From: Mycobacterium simiae | GTDB taxonomy: Bacteria > Actinomycetota > Actinomycetes > Mycobacteriales > Mycobacteriaceae | Length of the DNA stretch: 41,076 bases | Reading direction: 5' to 3' | Assembly: GCF_008370645.1 (NCBI RefSeq) | Contig: NZ_VTZN01000029.1 | Location: 1-41,076 of the forward strand | In this document: positions 8,704 to 17,517 of the stretch, in pieces | Layout of the letters: every line of letters begins with the position of its first letter | Numbering within the stretch: position 1 is the stretch's first letter | The notes under the pieces: generated by a model | The model's database searches: none | The model's input: the letters and a program-made list of their open reading frames with translations, nothing else | What the model was told of the DNA's origin: nothing | Translations under genes and position numbers: made by a program

Positions 8704-9876
8704 TCAGCAGAAAGCGGCTGCCTGCTCGACGACGTTGACCAGCACACGCACCCCGATATCCAGGGCCCGCTCGTCGAGGTCGAAGGTCGGTTGGTGCAGA
8801 TCCAACTGCGGTCCCTCGCCGGACCACACGCCCAGACGTGCCATCGCGCCGGGGACCTCCTCGAGATACCAGGAGAAGTCCTCGCCACCGCCGGACTGTC
8901 GCGTATCAGCCAGGACGTCGGGACCAACAGCTTCGATGGCGTGGGTCAGGATGCGGGTCGAGACGTCCTCATTAACCACCGGAGGCACGCCGCGGTGGTA
9001 TTGCAGCGTGTGCTCGATCGCCAGCGGCGACAGCAGCGCGTGGACCGCTTGGCGGATGATGTCCTCGAGGTCCACCCAGGTCTGACGGCTGGCGGTACGA
9101 ACGGTTCCGGAGAGAACACCGGTTTGCGGAATGGCGTTGGCAGCCACCCCCGCATTGACGGCGCCCCACACCAGCACGGTGCTGTTGCGTGGGTCAATGC
9201 GGCGCGACAGCACGCCGGGCAACCCGGTGATCAGCGTGCCCAACCCGTACACCAGGTCGGCGGTCAAGTGTGGACGCGAGGTGTGACCGCCCGGCGAATG
9301 CAGGGTGATCTCGATCGAATCGGCCGCTGACGTGATGGGGCCATGTCTGACCGCGACCTTGCCGACTTCCAGCCGCGGATCGCAATGCAGGGCGAAGATC
9401 CGCGACACCCCGGCCAACGCCCCGGCCGCGATCGCGTCGATGGCACCACCGGGCATCAGCTCTTCGGCGGCCTGGAAGATCAGCCGCACCCCGACCGGCA
9501 GCTCGGGCACCGACGCCAACGCCAGCGCGGTAGCCAGCAGGATCGCGGTGTGCGCGTCATGCCCGCAGGCGTGCGCGATGTTGGGCATTGTCGAGGCGTA
9601 CGGCGCGCCGGTGCGCTCGGCCATCGGCAACGCATCCATGTCGGCTCGCAGAGCTATCCGCGGCTGATGCTCCGGACCGAAGTCGCAGGTCAGACCGGTA
9701 CCGCCGGGCAGCACTTTGGGGTTCAATCCGGCGTCGGCCAACCGTTCGGCGACAAATTGGGTGGTGGCAAACTCCTGGCGGCCCAACTCGGGATAGCGGT
9801 GGATGTGGCGACGCCAGGCGACCAAGTCGTCGTGGTGTGCAGCCAGCCAGGATTCGGCGCTATCGACGAGGCTCAT
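8704..9876 (-). CDS. amiA1: M20-family amidohydrolase AmiA1
   Basis: Cytosolic dinuclear-metal amidohydrolase of 390 residues, orthologous to Rv3305c. The M20D metal-site motifs are in order: RADMDALP (residues about 77-84), HACGHDAH (about 104-111), the catalytic/metal EE in AAEELMPGG, LHCDP, and GGEDFSWYLE near the C-terminus. The lid domain lies between residues about 185 and 300. Relatives hydrolyse N-acyl amino acids or hippurate-like amides; the native substrate is not known. The ATG overlaps the stop of amiB1 by 4 bases, so amiB1-amiA1 is a coupled operon. Confidence 0.92.
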   Translation of the reverse strand: MSLVDSAESWLAAHHDDLVAWRRHIHRYPELGRQEFATTQFVAERLADAGLNPKVLPGGTGLTCDFGPEHQPRIALRADMDALPMAERTGAPYASTMPNIAHACGHDAHTAILLATALALASVPELPVGVRLIFQAAEELMPGGAIDAIAAGALAGVSRIFALHCDPRLEVGKVAVRHGPITSAADSIEITLHSPGGHTSRPHLTADLVYGLGTLITGLPGVLSRRIDPRNSTVLVWGAVNAGVAANAIPQTGVLSGTVRTASRQTWVDLEDIIRQAVHALLSPLAIEHTLQYHRGVPPVVNEDVSTRILTHAIEAVGPDVLADTRQSGGGEDFSWYLEEVPGAMARLGVWSGEGPQLDLHQPTFDLDERALDIGVRVLVNVVEQAAAFC

Positions 9877-11060
9877 TGTGCCGCCGCCCGTTGATCGCGG
9901 GCCGCCAGCATCCGGTCGCGCTCCTCGGGGGTCTGCGCAAGACGAACAACAGTGCGCGCCAACATGATTGCGCCGTCAACGATCGCGCGTTCGGCGCTGG
10001 GTCCGGCGGCCGCCGCCGCGAAGGCACGCTGGTGGACGGTGGCCCCGCCGGCGTCGACACCGATCACCGGGTGGATCCCCGGCAGCACCTGGGTCACGTT
10101 GCCCATATCGGTGCTACCCATCGGGAGCGTGGATTCGACGGCGGGCGGGACCGGTTCGCGCCCGAGGCGGCACATTTCCGCGCGACAGGTGTCGACGAGC
10201 CAGCGGTCCGGCTTGAGCTCGGCGTATGCGGGTGCTGCGGTGTCGATGTCGTATTCACAACCGGCGGCCAGTGCTCCCGCGGCAAAGCAAGCGAACATCC
10301 GACCTTCCAGGTCGCGCAGCGATTCCGATTCGACCGCACGCATCGCATAGTGCAGCGTCGTATGTGCGGGGATGACGTTGACCGCCTGCCCGCCGTCGGC
10401 GACGATGCCGTGCGCCAGCTGCCCGGGCGCCAGTTGCTGGCGCAGCAGGCCGATAGCCACCTGCGCGATGGTCGCGGCGTCGGCGGCATTGACCCCCAGG
10501 TGTGGCGCGACGGCGGCGTGCGATTCCTGACCCCGGTAGCGCACGGTGACCTCGGACAACGCCAGCGATCGGGCCCCGGCGATATCGGTCGGCCCGGGAT
10601 GCGCCATGACCGCCAGCGCGACGTCGTCGAAGACGCCGGCCTGCAACATCAGCGCCTTACCGCCGCCGGACTCTTCGGCAGGAGTGCCCAGCAGCGCGAC
10701 GGTCAGGCCGAGGTCGTCGGCCACTTCGGCCAGCGCCAGGGCCGTGCCCACCGCCGAGGCTGCGATGATGTTGTGACCGCAGGCGTGTCCGATCTCGGGC
10801 AGCGCGTCGTACTCGGCGCAGATTCCGACCACCAGCGGTCCGTCGCCGAAGTCGGCGCGAAACGCGGTGTCCAATCCGGCTGCGGCGGTGGTGATGGCAA
10901 AGCCGCGTTCGGCGACCAGGACTTGCGCCTTGGCGCAGCTGCGGTATTCGGCGAAGGCCAACTCGGGCTCCGCGTGGATCGCGTGGGACAGCTCTACCAG
11001 TTCACCGCTACGGCGCCGCACCACTTCCTCTGCGCTGTCGGAAGCATTGAGTGCGGGCAT
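9873..11060 (-). CDS. amiB1: M20-family amidohydrolase AmiB1
   Basis: A 395-residue metal-dependent amidohydrolase orthologous to Rv3306c, the first gene of the amiB1-amiA1 pair. The motifs are ICAEYDALPEIGHACGHN (residues about 80-97), TPAEESGGGKAL with the catalytic Glu pair, and VMAHPGPTD. This is the AbgB / indole-acetyl-amino-acid hydrolase branch of M20. On the minus strand GATACT (11072-11067) stands 6 nt before the ATG, consistent with a leaderless transcript. Having two different M20 enzymes in one operon suggests a heterodimer like AbgA/AbgB, which is an inference from family knowledge. Confidence 0.92.
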   Translation of the reverse strand: MPALNASDSAEEVVRRRSGELVELSHAIHAEPELAFAEYRSCAKAQVLVAERGFAITTAAAGLDTAFRADFGDGPLVVGICAEYDALPEIGHACGHNIIAASAVGTALALAEVADDLGLTVALLGTPAEESGGGKALMLQAGVFDDVALAVMAHPGPTDIAGARSLALSEVTVRYRGQESHAAVAPHLGVNAADAATIAQVAIGLLRQQLAPGQLAHGIVADGGQAVNVIPAHTTLHYAMRAVESESLRDLEGRMFACFAAGALAAGCEYDIDTAAPAYAELKPDRWLVDTCRAEMCRLGREPVPPAVESTLPMGSTDMGNVTQVLPGIHPVIGVDAGGATVHQRAFAAAAAGPSAERAIVDGAIMLARTVVRLAQTPEERDRMLAARDQRAAAQ

Positions 11061-11439
11061 CCTCGCAGTATCTCATCGACAGCCACGTACCCGGGGGCCC
11101 TAGGCACCAGGAACGCCCCTGGCAACCCGCGCCGGGTTCTTCAATTCCGCGGACATCACCACAAAATGAGAACTCCGGTCATAGGCCGCGGAAGCCAGCG
11201 GGTCTGTCGTTACCTCTCGAAGTGATTCGTTGGGGTCGGACGCGTGTAGTTTCGGGCAGGCGCCGGCACACGGAAATAAGCCGGCATCGGTCGCGTCCGG
11301 CCACGATGCGTAATGAGGCGAAACGGGCGTCAATAAGTGTTATTCACACTATTATCGAGTGACCGTCTGGGCGGCAGGTACGTGTTGAGATGCCGTGACC
11401 GTCCTGCTTGCCGAATTGCGTCGGAAGGCCAGGTGAACG
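11061..11439. other. intergenic region between amiB1 and the PPE gene
   Basis: A 379-base divergent spacer. It holds the amiB1 promoter at its left end and presumably the PPE promoter near 11340-11430. GGAAGG around 11421 could serve as ribosome-binding site for the PPE gene. A 77-codon leftward reading frame inside it has no recognisable features, so I do not call a gene. Confidence 0.5.
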
Positions 11440-13368
11440 ATGAATTACTCAGTGTTGGCGCCGGAGGTCAACTCGGCGCTGATGTTCTCTGGTGCGGGTG
11501 CACAGCCGATGCTGCAGGCGTCGGCGGCCTGGGGTGGTCTATCCGAAGAGTTAGCGGTGGCGTCACGTGCTTTCGAACTCGTGACATCCGGGTTGTCCGG
11601 CGGGGCGTGGCAGGGGCCGGCAGCGGCGGCGATGACGGCCGCGGCGGCACCATACGCGGCATGGTTGGGTGCTGCCGCGAGCCAGGCCGCACGTACGGCA
11701 GCTCAAGCAACAGCAGTGACCAGTGCATTTGAGGCAGCACTGGCTGCCACGATCCACCCCATTGTGGTGTCGGCTAACCGTCAGGCGTTCATGGCCTTGG
11801 TATTGTCGAATTTATTCGGTCAGAACGCGCCGGCAATTGCGGCTGCTGAATTCGCCTACGAAGAGATGTGGGCCCAGGACGTGTCCGCGATGGCGGGATA
11901 TCACGCGGCGGCGTCTACGGTGGCCGCACAACTTGCACCGCTCCAGGCCCTGCTGCCAAATCTCAACGGCATCGGCAACAAGGGTGCCGGCAACGTGGGC
12001 AGCGGCAACACCGGCAACTTGAACGTGGGCAGCGGGAACCAAGGCGACGCGAATCTGGGCAGCGGAAATCGCGGCAATCAAAACCTGGGCAGCGGAAACA
12101 TTGGCAATCAAAACGTCGGCAGCGGTAACAGCGGCAATCAGAACCTGGGCAGCGGAAACATTGGCGGCCGAAACCTAGGCGGTGGTAACTTCGGCAGCAA
12201 TAATGTCGGCTTCGGCAATGGTGGTCCAATAGCTACGCCGGCCAACGGCAACATTGGCAACGGAAACTTTGGCAACCAAAACTTTGGCAACGGAAACACC
12301 GGCAACCAAAATACGGGGATCGGAAACCACGGCGACAACAACATCGGCTTCGGCAACAGGGGCGACAACAACATCGGCTTCGGTAACAGGGGCAATGACA
12401 ACATCGGCTTCGGCAACACCGGGTCCGGAAACATTGGCTTTGGACTCAGTGGCAATAACCAGATCGGCATCGGCGGCCTGAACTCCGGTAGCGGCAATAT
12501 TGGCTTCGGCAACTCCGGCTCCGGCAATATCGGCTTCTTCAATTCCGGAAACAATAACTGGGGCATTGCAAACTCAGGCACCACAAACACCGGTATCGGC
12601 AACTCAGGCACCATCAACACCGGCATCGCCAACTCAGGCAGCCTTAACACCGGATTCGGTAACTCGGGCGGCTCATCCATCCTCTTCGACGGCGGAAACA
12701 CCGGCTTCGGGAACTCAGGTAACTTCAACACGGGCGTAGGAAACGCCGGAAGCTTCAATGTCGGTAATTTTAATTCGGGTGGGTTTGCCACCGGTTCTTT
12801 TAACTCCGGCATTGATGTTACGGGGAGTTTCAACTCAGGGGACAACAACACGGGTTTCTTCAACGCTGGGCGATTTAACACCGGTTTTTGGAATTCGGGG
12901 AACACGAATACCGGCGGGTTCAACTCGGGCGCATTGAACACCGGCTTCGGCAGCTCGGTCGACCAGGCGGTCCCGAACTCAGGCTGGGGAAACACCGGTA
13001 ATGGCAATTCCGGCTTCTTCAACTCAGGCATCCAGAACTCCGGCTTCCGCAATACCGGCGATCAAAATACGGGGTTCGCGAATGAAGGGAGCCTCGACAG
13101 CGGCTTCTTCAACTCTGGCGCCAACGCCCACGTAGGCGTCATGAATTCGGGCGGAAGCGGAGGAGCTGGCGGTATTAAAGCAGGCTTCTTCAATTCAGGA
13201 ACCGGCGCCATAGTCTCAGGCTTCTTCAATTCAGGCAGCATTGGTGAAACGTCAGGTTTCTTCAACTCCGGCGGCGGCTTTAATTCGGGCCTGAACAACG
13301 CAGGGGGCGGCTCAAACTCGGGCGCCTTCAACCGGGGCACCGACCAGTCGGGTTTCTTCGGTCAATAG
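11440..13368 (+). CDS. PPE-MPTR family protein
   Basis: A 642-residue PPE protein of the major polymorphic tandem repeat class, probably exported by ESX-5 and surface-located. Residues 1-175 are the PPE domain: [12 protein letters not shown] at the start (an APE variant of the Pro-Pro-Glu signature), the WxG turn in GGAWQGP near residue 57, and the long Ala-rich helical hairpin. From about residue 178 to the end it is built from Asn-x-Gly-x-Gly-Asn pentapeptides ([25 protein letters not shown]), which form a long beta-solenoid-like repeat. The C-terminus is DQSGFFGQ. No PE partner is adjacent. In M. tuberculosis amiB1 and deoD are neighbours, so this gene is inserted. Function is unknown beyond host-interaction roles suggested for the family. 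Confidence 0.92.
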   Translation: MNYSVLAPEVNSALMFSGAGAQPMLQASAAWGGLSEELAVASRAFELVTSGLSGGAWQGPAAAAMTAAAAPYAAWLGAAASQAARTAAQATAVTSAFEAALAATIHPIVVSANRQAFMALVLSNLFGQNAPAIAAAEFAYEEMWAQDVSAMAGYHAAASTVAAQLAPLQALLPNLNGIGNKGAGNVGSGNTGNLNVGSGNQGDANLGSGNRGNQNLGSGNIGNQNVGSGNSGNQNLGSGNIGGRNLGGGNFGSNNVGFGNGGPIATPANGNIGNGNFGNQNFGNGNTGNQNTGIGNHGDNNIGFGNRGDNNIGFGNRGNDNIGFGNTGSGNIGFGLSGNNQIGIGGLNSGSGNIGFGNSGSGNIGFFNSGNNNWGIANSGTTNTGIGNSGTINTGIANSGSLNTGFGNSGGSSILFDGGNTGFGNSGNFNTGVGNAGSFNVGNFNSGGFATGSFNSGIDVTGSFNSGDNNTGFFNAGRFNTGFWNSGNTNTGGFNSGALNTGFGSSVDQAVPNSGWGNTGNGNSGFFNSGIQNSGFRNTGDQNTGFANEGSLDSGFFNSGANAHVGVMNSGGSGGAGGIKAGFFNSGTGAIVSGFFNSGSIGETSGFFNSGGGFNSGLNNAGGGSNSGAFNRGTDQSGFFGQ

Positions 13369-13377
13369 GACTCACCG

Positions 13378-13437
13378 GCGAGCAGACGCAGAGTCGCACT
13401 GCGGGGCCGCCTCGCGTGCGACTCTGCGTCTGCTCGC
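13378..13437. terminator. perfect 21-bp inverted repeat, probable terminator hairpin after the PPE gene
   Basis: Arms 13378-13398 and 13417-13437 are exactly complementary over 21 bases, around an 18-nt GC-rich centre. The stem begins 10 bases after the PPE stop and ends before the deoD promoter. It could end the PPE transcript and insulate deoD. The arm contains GCAGACGCAGAGTCGCA, which resembles a motif I recall being dispersed between genes in M. tuberculosis. No U-tract follows, as is common for mycobacterial hairpins, so the terminator role is an inference. Confidence 0.6.
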
Positions 13438-13443
13438 GCTGAG

Positions 13444-13449
13444 TAGGCT
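13444..13449 (+). promoter_or_regulatory. -10 element for leaderless deoD transcription
   Basis: TAGGCT fits the TANNNT mycobacterial -10 and ends 7 nt before the ATG of deoD, which would place the transcript start at or next to the start codon. There is no Shine-Dalgarno sequence in front of deoD, which agrees with a leaderless mRNA. Confidence 0.45.
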
Positions 13450-13456
13450 GCCCCCT

Positions 13457-14272
13457 ATGCGCGGCCCGCAGGCTGATCCCAACGAACTCGCCCAGCGCGC
13501 AGCGCAGGTCATCGCGGAACGCACCGGAATCGGTGAGCACGGCGTCGCGGTAATCCTGGGTTCGGGCTGGTCCGCTGCCATTGCCGCGCTGGGCGCCCCC
13601 ACGACCGTGCTGCCCCAGGGCGAGCTGCCCGGGTTCGCACCCCCAACGGCGGCCGGGCATGTCGGCGAGCTGTTGTCCGTGCCCATCGGCGAGCACCGGG
13701 TGCTGGTGCTGGCCGGCCGCATCCACGCCTACGAGGGCCATGACTTGCGGCACGTCGTTCATCCCGTGCGCACCGCATGCGCGGCCGGGGCGCACACCAT
13801 CGTGCTCACCAACGCGGCCGGCGGACTGCGGCCGACGATGCAAGTCGGGCAGCCGGTGCTGATCGGCGACCACCTGAACCTGACCGCCCGCTCGCCGCTG
13901 GTCGGGGCGCAGTTCGTCGACCTGACCGACGCGTACTCGCCGCGGTTGCGAAGGCTCGCCCGCGAATGCGACCCGGAGCTGACCGAGGGCGTATACGCCG
14001 CCTTGCCGGGGCCACATTACGAGACGCCCGCCGAGATTCGGATGCTGCGCACGTTGGGCGCCGATCTGGTCGGCATGTCGACCGTGCACGAGACCATCGC
14101 CGCCCGCGCCGCGGGAGCCGAAGTGCTGGGCGTCTCCCTGGTGACAAATTTGGCGGCCGGTATCACCGGTGAGCCGCTGAGCCACACCGAAGTGCTTGCC
14201 GCCGGCGCCGCCTCGGCCGCCCGGATGGGCTCACTGCTGGCCGCTGTGATCGAGCGCGTGGCTCGGATCTAA
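13457..14272 (+). CDS. deoD: purine nucleoside phosphorylase
   Basis: Cytosolic trimeric-type purine nucleoside phosphorylase (271 residues; the M. tuberculosis Rv3307 enzyme is 268). It cleaves inosine and guanosine with phosphate to the base and ribose-1-phosphate in purine salvage. Motifs seen are the phosphate loop ILGSGWS (residues 32-38), GRIHAYEGH (about 87-95), TNAAGGLR (about 118-125), [13 protein letters not shown] (about 186-198) with the substrate-contacting Tyr and Glu, and [10 protein letters not shown] containing the base-binding Asn. It is followed 3 bases later by pmmB, so the two probably form one unit that links ribose-1-phosphate release to phosphohexomutase chemistry. Confidence 0.95.
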   Translation: MRGPQADPNELAQRAAQVIAERTGIGEHGVAVILGSGWSAAIAALGAPTTVLPQGELPGFAPPTAAGHVGELLSVPIGEHRVLVLAGRIHAYEGHDLRHVVHPVRTACAAGAHTIVLTNAAGGLRPTMQVGQPVLIGDHLNLTARSPLVGAQFVDLTDAYSPRLRRLARECDPELTEGVYAALPGPHYETPAEIRMLRTLGADLVGMSTVHETIAARAAGAEVLGVSLVTNLAAGITGEPLSHTEVLAAGAASAARMGSLLAAVIERVARI

Positions 14273-14275
14273 GCC

Positions 14276-15856
14276 GTGACGCCCGAGGAGTGGATCGCCC
14301 ACGATCCTGACCCGGCGACCGCCGCCGAACTCGCCGCATGCACCGCCGCGGAGCTGGCAGCGCGGTTCGCCTGCCCCCTGAGGTTCGGCACCGCGGGACT
14401 ACGCGGACCGGTGCGCGCCGGGCCGGACGCGATGAACCTCGCGGTGGTGGTGCGGGCCAGCTGGGCAGTGGCACAGGTGCTGACCCAACGACCCGACCCG
14501 CATTCGCAATCGGTCGTCGTCGGACGCGACGCCCGGCACGGTTCAACCTCCTTCGCCACTGCGACAGCTGAAGTACTTGCGGCCCAGGGCTTTTCAGTCA
14601 CACTGCTGCACGACCCGGTACCCACACCGATCGTGGCCTTCGCGGTTCGCCACACCGGCGCCGCCGCCGGCATCCAGATCACGGCGTCGCACAACCCGGC
14701 CGCCGACAACGGGTACAAGGTGTACTTCGACGGCGGCATCCAGATCATCTCCCCCACCGATCGCCGCATCGAAGCCGCGATGGCCGCGGCTCCCCCGGCC
14801 GATCAGATCGCCAGGACACCCGTCGGGCCCGCCCGCACCGACCTCGTCGATCGCTACATCGAGCGCGCGGCCGGAGTCCGCCGCTCTACCGGGTCGGTGC
14901 GGGTTGCCCTGACCCCGATGCACGGGGTGGGCGGTGCGGTGGCCGTCGAGACGCTGCGGCGGGCCGGCTTCTCGGATGTGCACACCGTCGCCGCACAGTT
15001 CGCGCCGGACCCGGACTTCCCCACCGTCGCGTTCCCGAATCCCGAGGAGCCCGGCGCCACCGACGCGCTGCTGGCCCTGGCGGCCGACCGCCGCGCCGAC
15101 GTCGCGATCGCGCTGGATCCCGACGCCGACCGCTGCGCGGTCGCAATACCCACCGACACCGGTTGGCGGATGCTGTCCGGCGACGAAACCGGTTGGCTGC
15201 TGGGCGATTACCTGCTGGCCCAACCCCAGCCCGCGATCCCGATAGTGGCCAGCACCGTGGTGTCGTCGCGAATGTTGGCCGCGATTGCCGCTCATTACGG
15301 CGCCGGGCACGTCGAGACGCCCACCGGATTCAAATGGCTGGCCCGCGCCGACGCCGACCGGCCCGGCACCCTGGTGTACGCGTACGAGGAGGCGATCGGC
15401 CACTGCGTCGACCCCGCCGCGGTGCGCGACAAAGACGGCATCAGCGCCGCGGTATTGGTATGCGATCTGGTGGCAGCGCTCAAACAGCAAAGCCGGTCAG
15501 TGCCGGACGCGCTCGACGCCCTCGCCCGGCGCCACGGCGTCCACCAGGTTGCCGCAGTGCCCCGTCGTGTCGCCGATGCCGGCGAGGCCGCCGGTGTGCT
15601 GCGCCGGCTGCGTGCGGCTCCGCCGGATCGGCTGGGGGGGTTTGCTGCAGCGATGTCCGAGGTCGCCGATGCGCTGGTCTTCACCGGTGGCGATGCAGCC
15701 ACCTCGGTCCGGGTGGTGGTTCGACCCTCGGGCACCGAGCCAAAGCTAAAGTGCTACTTGGAGGTTCGCTGCGCGGTTACCAGTGACTTGGCACCTGCTC
15801 GCCGACGGGCCCGGGAGCTGCTCGAGGTGTTGGTGTCCTTGGTGCGGAGCTGGTGA
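14276..15856 (+). CDS. pmmB: phosphomannomutase / phosphoglucomutase-family enzyme PmmB
   Basis: A 526-residue alpha-D-phosphohexomutase, orthologue of Rv3308. It interconverts sugar 1- and 6-phosphates; because it follows deoD, phosphopentomutase activity on ribose-1-phosphate is also plausible. It has the four usual domains: TASHNP near residue 140 with the serine that carries phosphate, DPDADRC near residue 282 binding Mg2+, the sugar-specificity loop around YEEAIGH (about residue 370), and VVRPSGTEPKLK in the C-terminal phosphate-binding domain. The start is GTG, 3 bases after the deoD stop. It converges on upp with a 10-base gap. Confidence 0.93.
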   Translation: MTPEEWIAHDPDPATAAELAACTAAELAARFACPLRFGTAGLRGPVRAGPDAMNLAVVVRASWAVAQVLTQRPDPHSQSVVVGRDARHGSTSFATATAEVLAAQGFSVTLLHDPVPTPIVAFAVRHTGAAAGIQITASHNPAADNGYKVYFDGGIQIISPTDRRIEAAMAAAPPADQIARTPVGPARTDLVDRYIERAAGVRRSTGSVRVALTPMHGVGGAVAVETLRRAGFSDVHTVAAQFAPDPDFPTVAFPNPEEPGATDALLALAADRRADVAIALDPDADRCAVAIPTDTGWRMLSGDETGWLLGDYLLAQPQPAIPIVASTVVSSRMLAAIAAHYGAGHVETPTGFKWLARADADRPGTLVYAYEEAIGHCVDPAAVRDKDGISAAVLVCDLVAALKQQSRSVPDALDALARRHGVHQVAAVPRRVADAGEAAGVLRRLRAAPPDRLGGFAAAMSEVADALVFTGGDAATSVRVVVRPSGTEPKLKCYLEVRCAVTSDLAPARRRARELLEVLVSLVRSW

Positions 15857-15866
15857 CGGGGTCAGC

Positions 15867-16490
15867 TTAGCGGGGCCCGAACTGACGATCGCCCGCATCA
15901 CCGAGACCCGGCACGATATACGCCGCCTCGTCGAGCCCCTCGTCGATGGCGGCAGTGAACAGCCGCGCGTGGGGCGCCACCTTCTCGAGCGCCGCAATGC
16001 CCTCTGGCGCCGCGCACACACACAGCACCGTGATGTCCGTCGCCCCGCGCGACAGCAGCAGACCGATGCAGTACGTCATCGATCCCCCGGTCGCCAACAT
16101 GGGATCCAGGACCATGACCGGCAGGTCGGTCAGATCGTCGGGCAACGATTCGAGATAAGGAACTGGCTGGTGCGATTTCTCGTCGCGGGCGACGCCGACA
16201 AAGCCGACGTGCGACTCCCGCAGCACCGCGTGCGCCTCGTCGACCATGCCCAACCCGGCCCGCAGCACCGGCACCAGCAGCGGCGGTTTGGCCAGACGCA
16301 CCCCTATCGTCTCCCCGCTCGGTGTGCGCACCACGACCGGTTCGGTGGGCGCGTCGCGCGTGGCCTCGTACACCAACACCAGCGTCAGCTCGCGCAGCGC
16401 GGCCCGGAAGGCAGCGTTGCCGGTGCGCTCGTCGCGCAGCACGGTCATTCGCGCCGCCGCCAGCGGATGGTCGATCACGTGGACATCCAC
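15867..16490 (-). CDS. upp: uracil phosphoribosyltransferase
   Basis: Cytosolic type I phosphoribosyltransferase of 207 residues that makes UMP from uracil and PRPP (pyrimidine salvage), orthologous to Rv3309c. The PRPP loop is [14 protein letters not shown] (residues about 126-139). The uracil-binding C-terminus is [12 protein letters not shown]. The start is GTG at 16490. A TATATA -10 at 16508-16503 on the minus strand would give a leader of only about 5 nt. It is divergent from sapM. Confidence 0.95.
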   Translation of the reverse strand: MDVHVIDHPLAAARMTVLRDERTGNAAFRAALRELTLVLVYEATRDAPTEPVVVRTPSGETIGVRLAKPPLLVPVLRAGLGMVDEAHAVLRESHVGFVGVARDEKSHQPVPYLESLPDDLTDLPVMVLDPMLATGGSMTYCIGLLLSRGATDITVLCVCAAPEGIAALEKVAPHARLFTAAIDEGLDEAAYIVPGLGDAGDRQFGPR

Positions 16491-16571
16491 GGGGTGTGAC
16501 CCTATATAACGATCAGATTCAGGCCTGCTGACACGCCTGTTTTCGTCACCGCGGCGGCTCAGGGACGCCCC

Positions 16572-16577
16572 TATACT
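16572..16577 (+). promoter_or_regulatory. -10 element for leaderless sapM transcription
   Basis: TATACT is a near-consensus -10 hexamer that ends 7 nt before the GTG start of sapM. There is no room for a Shine-Dalgarno sequence downstream of the predicted transcript start, so the mRNA should be leaderless. Confidence 0.55.
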
Positions 16578-16584
16578 TTCCGGC

Positions 16585-17469
16585 GTGCGGGGGCTGCGAA
16601 TTTGTCTGACCAGGTCTTATCGGGCCCTGGCGGTGTTCGGCGCGGTCGCCGTGTCAGTGCCGAGCCAAGGGGTGCCGACGCCCGGAGTGCAATGGGCGGC
16701 GACGTCCTTACCGACCTTTGCGCACGTGGTGATCGTGGTCGAGGAGAACCGCTCGCAGGCCGCCATCATCGGCAACCAGTCGGCCCCCTTCATCAACGCG
16801 CTTGCCGCCAACGGCGCGATGATGGCGCAATCGTTCGCCGAGACGCATCCCAGCGAACCGAACTACTTGGCCTTGTTCGCCGGCAGCACCTTTGGCCTGA
16901 AGTCGAACGCCTGCCCGGTCAATGGCGGGACAACACCTAACCTGGCCTCCGAATTGCTCGCCGCCGGGCACACGTTCGTCGGCTTCGCTGAAGATCTGCC
17001 CGAAGTGGGCTCACCAGTCTGCAGTGCCGGCAAATACGGTCGCAAGCACGTGCCATGGGTCAACTTCAGCAACGTGCCGCCAACATTGTCCGTGCCGTTC
17101 TCGTTGTTTCCGACGCCGGAGCGGTACGCCAGCCTGCCGACGGTGTCGTTCGTCATCCCCAACGCCGACAACAACATGCACGACGGCACCATCGCTGCGG
17201 GCGACGCCTGGCTCAACCGCAACCTCGCTGCCTACGCCAACTGGGCCAAGGCCAACAACAGCCTGCTCATCGTCACTTGGGACGAGGACGACGGCGGCAG
17301 TCGCAACCAAATTCCGACAGTGTTCTACGGCGCCCACGTACAGCCAGGTACCTATGACGAAACCATCAGCCACTACAACGTGCTTTCCACGCTGGAGCAG
17401 ATGTACCGCCTATCCAGGACGGGCTACGCGGCGAATGCTCCGGTTATCACCGATCTTTGGGGCGAGTAA
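16585..17469 (+). CDS. sapM: secreted acid phosphatase / lipid phosphatase SapM
   Basis: Exported phosphatase of 294 residues (M. tuberculosis SapM, Rv3310, 299). In M. tuberculosis it dephosphorylates phosphatidylinositol 3-phosphate and blocks phagosome maturation. Residues 1-30 are a signal peptide with a charged start ([13 protein letters not shown]) and a hydrophobic core. The mature protein belongs to the phosphoesterase / alkaline-phosphatase superfamily: [11 protein letters not shown] near residue 47 resembles the metal-binding V-E-N motif, followed by [23 protein letters not shown] and VTWDEDDGG. Two Cys pairs could form disulfides. The start is GTG directly behind a -10 box. Confidence 0.94.
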   Translation: MRGLRICLTRSYRALAVFGAVAVSVPSQGVPTPGVQWAATSLPTFAHVVIVVEENRSQAAIIGNQSAPFINALAANGAMMAQSFAETHPSEPNYLALFAGSTFGLKSNACPVNGGTTPNLASELLAAGHTFVGFAEDLPEVGSPVCSAGKYGRKHVPWVNFSNVPPTLSVPFSLFPTPERYASLPTVSFVIPNADNNMHDGTIAAGDAWLNRNLAAYANWAKANNSLLIVTWDEDDGGSRNQIPTVFYGAHVQPGTYDETISHYNVLSTLEQMYRLSRTGYAANAPVITDLWGE

Positions 17470-17504
17470 CCACTACCGGCCCGGGCCCGCTGACCAGGCG
17501 TCGC

Positions 17505-17510
17505 TATTGT
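17505..17510 (+). promoter_or_regulatory. -10 element for leaderless transcription of the Rv3311-like gene
   Basis: TATTGT ends 7 nt before the ATG at 17518 and has the same geometry as the sapM and deoD promoters. It lies only 36 bases after the sapM stop, so the gene may have its own promoter in addition to read-through from sapM. Confidence 0.45.
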
Positions 17511-17517
17511 GTGCGGC

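Noticed and set aside
9588..11225. 545-codon plus-strand frame
   Set aside because: It lies antisense to amiA1/amiB1, whose M20 motifs are intact; the plus-strand peptide has no recognisable motif and a composition typical of GC-rich antisense frames.
12138..13052. 304-codon minus-strand frame rich in Leu-Pro repeats
   Set aside because: Antisense shadow of the PPE-MPTR pentapeptide repeats.
13328..14185. 285-codon minus-strand frame
   Set aside because: Antisense to deoD, which carries all PNP motifs.
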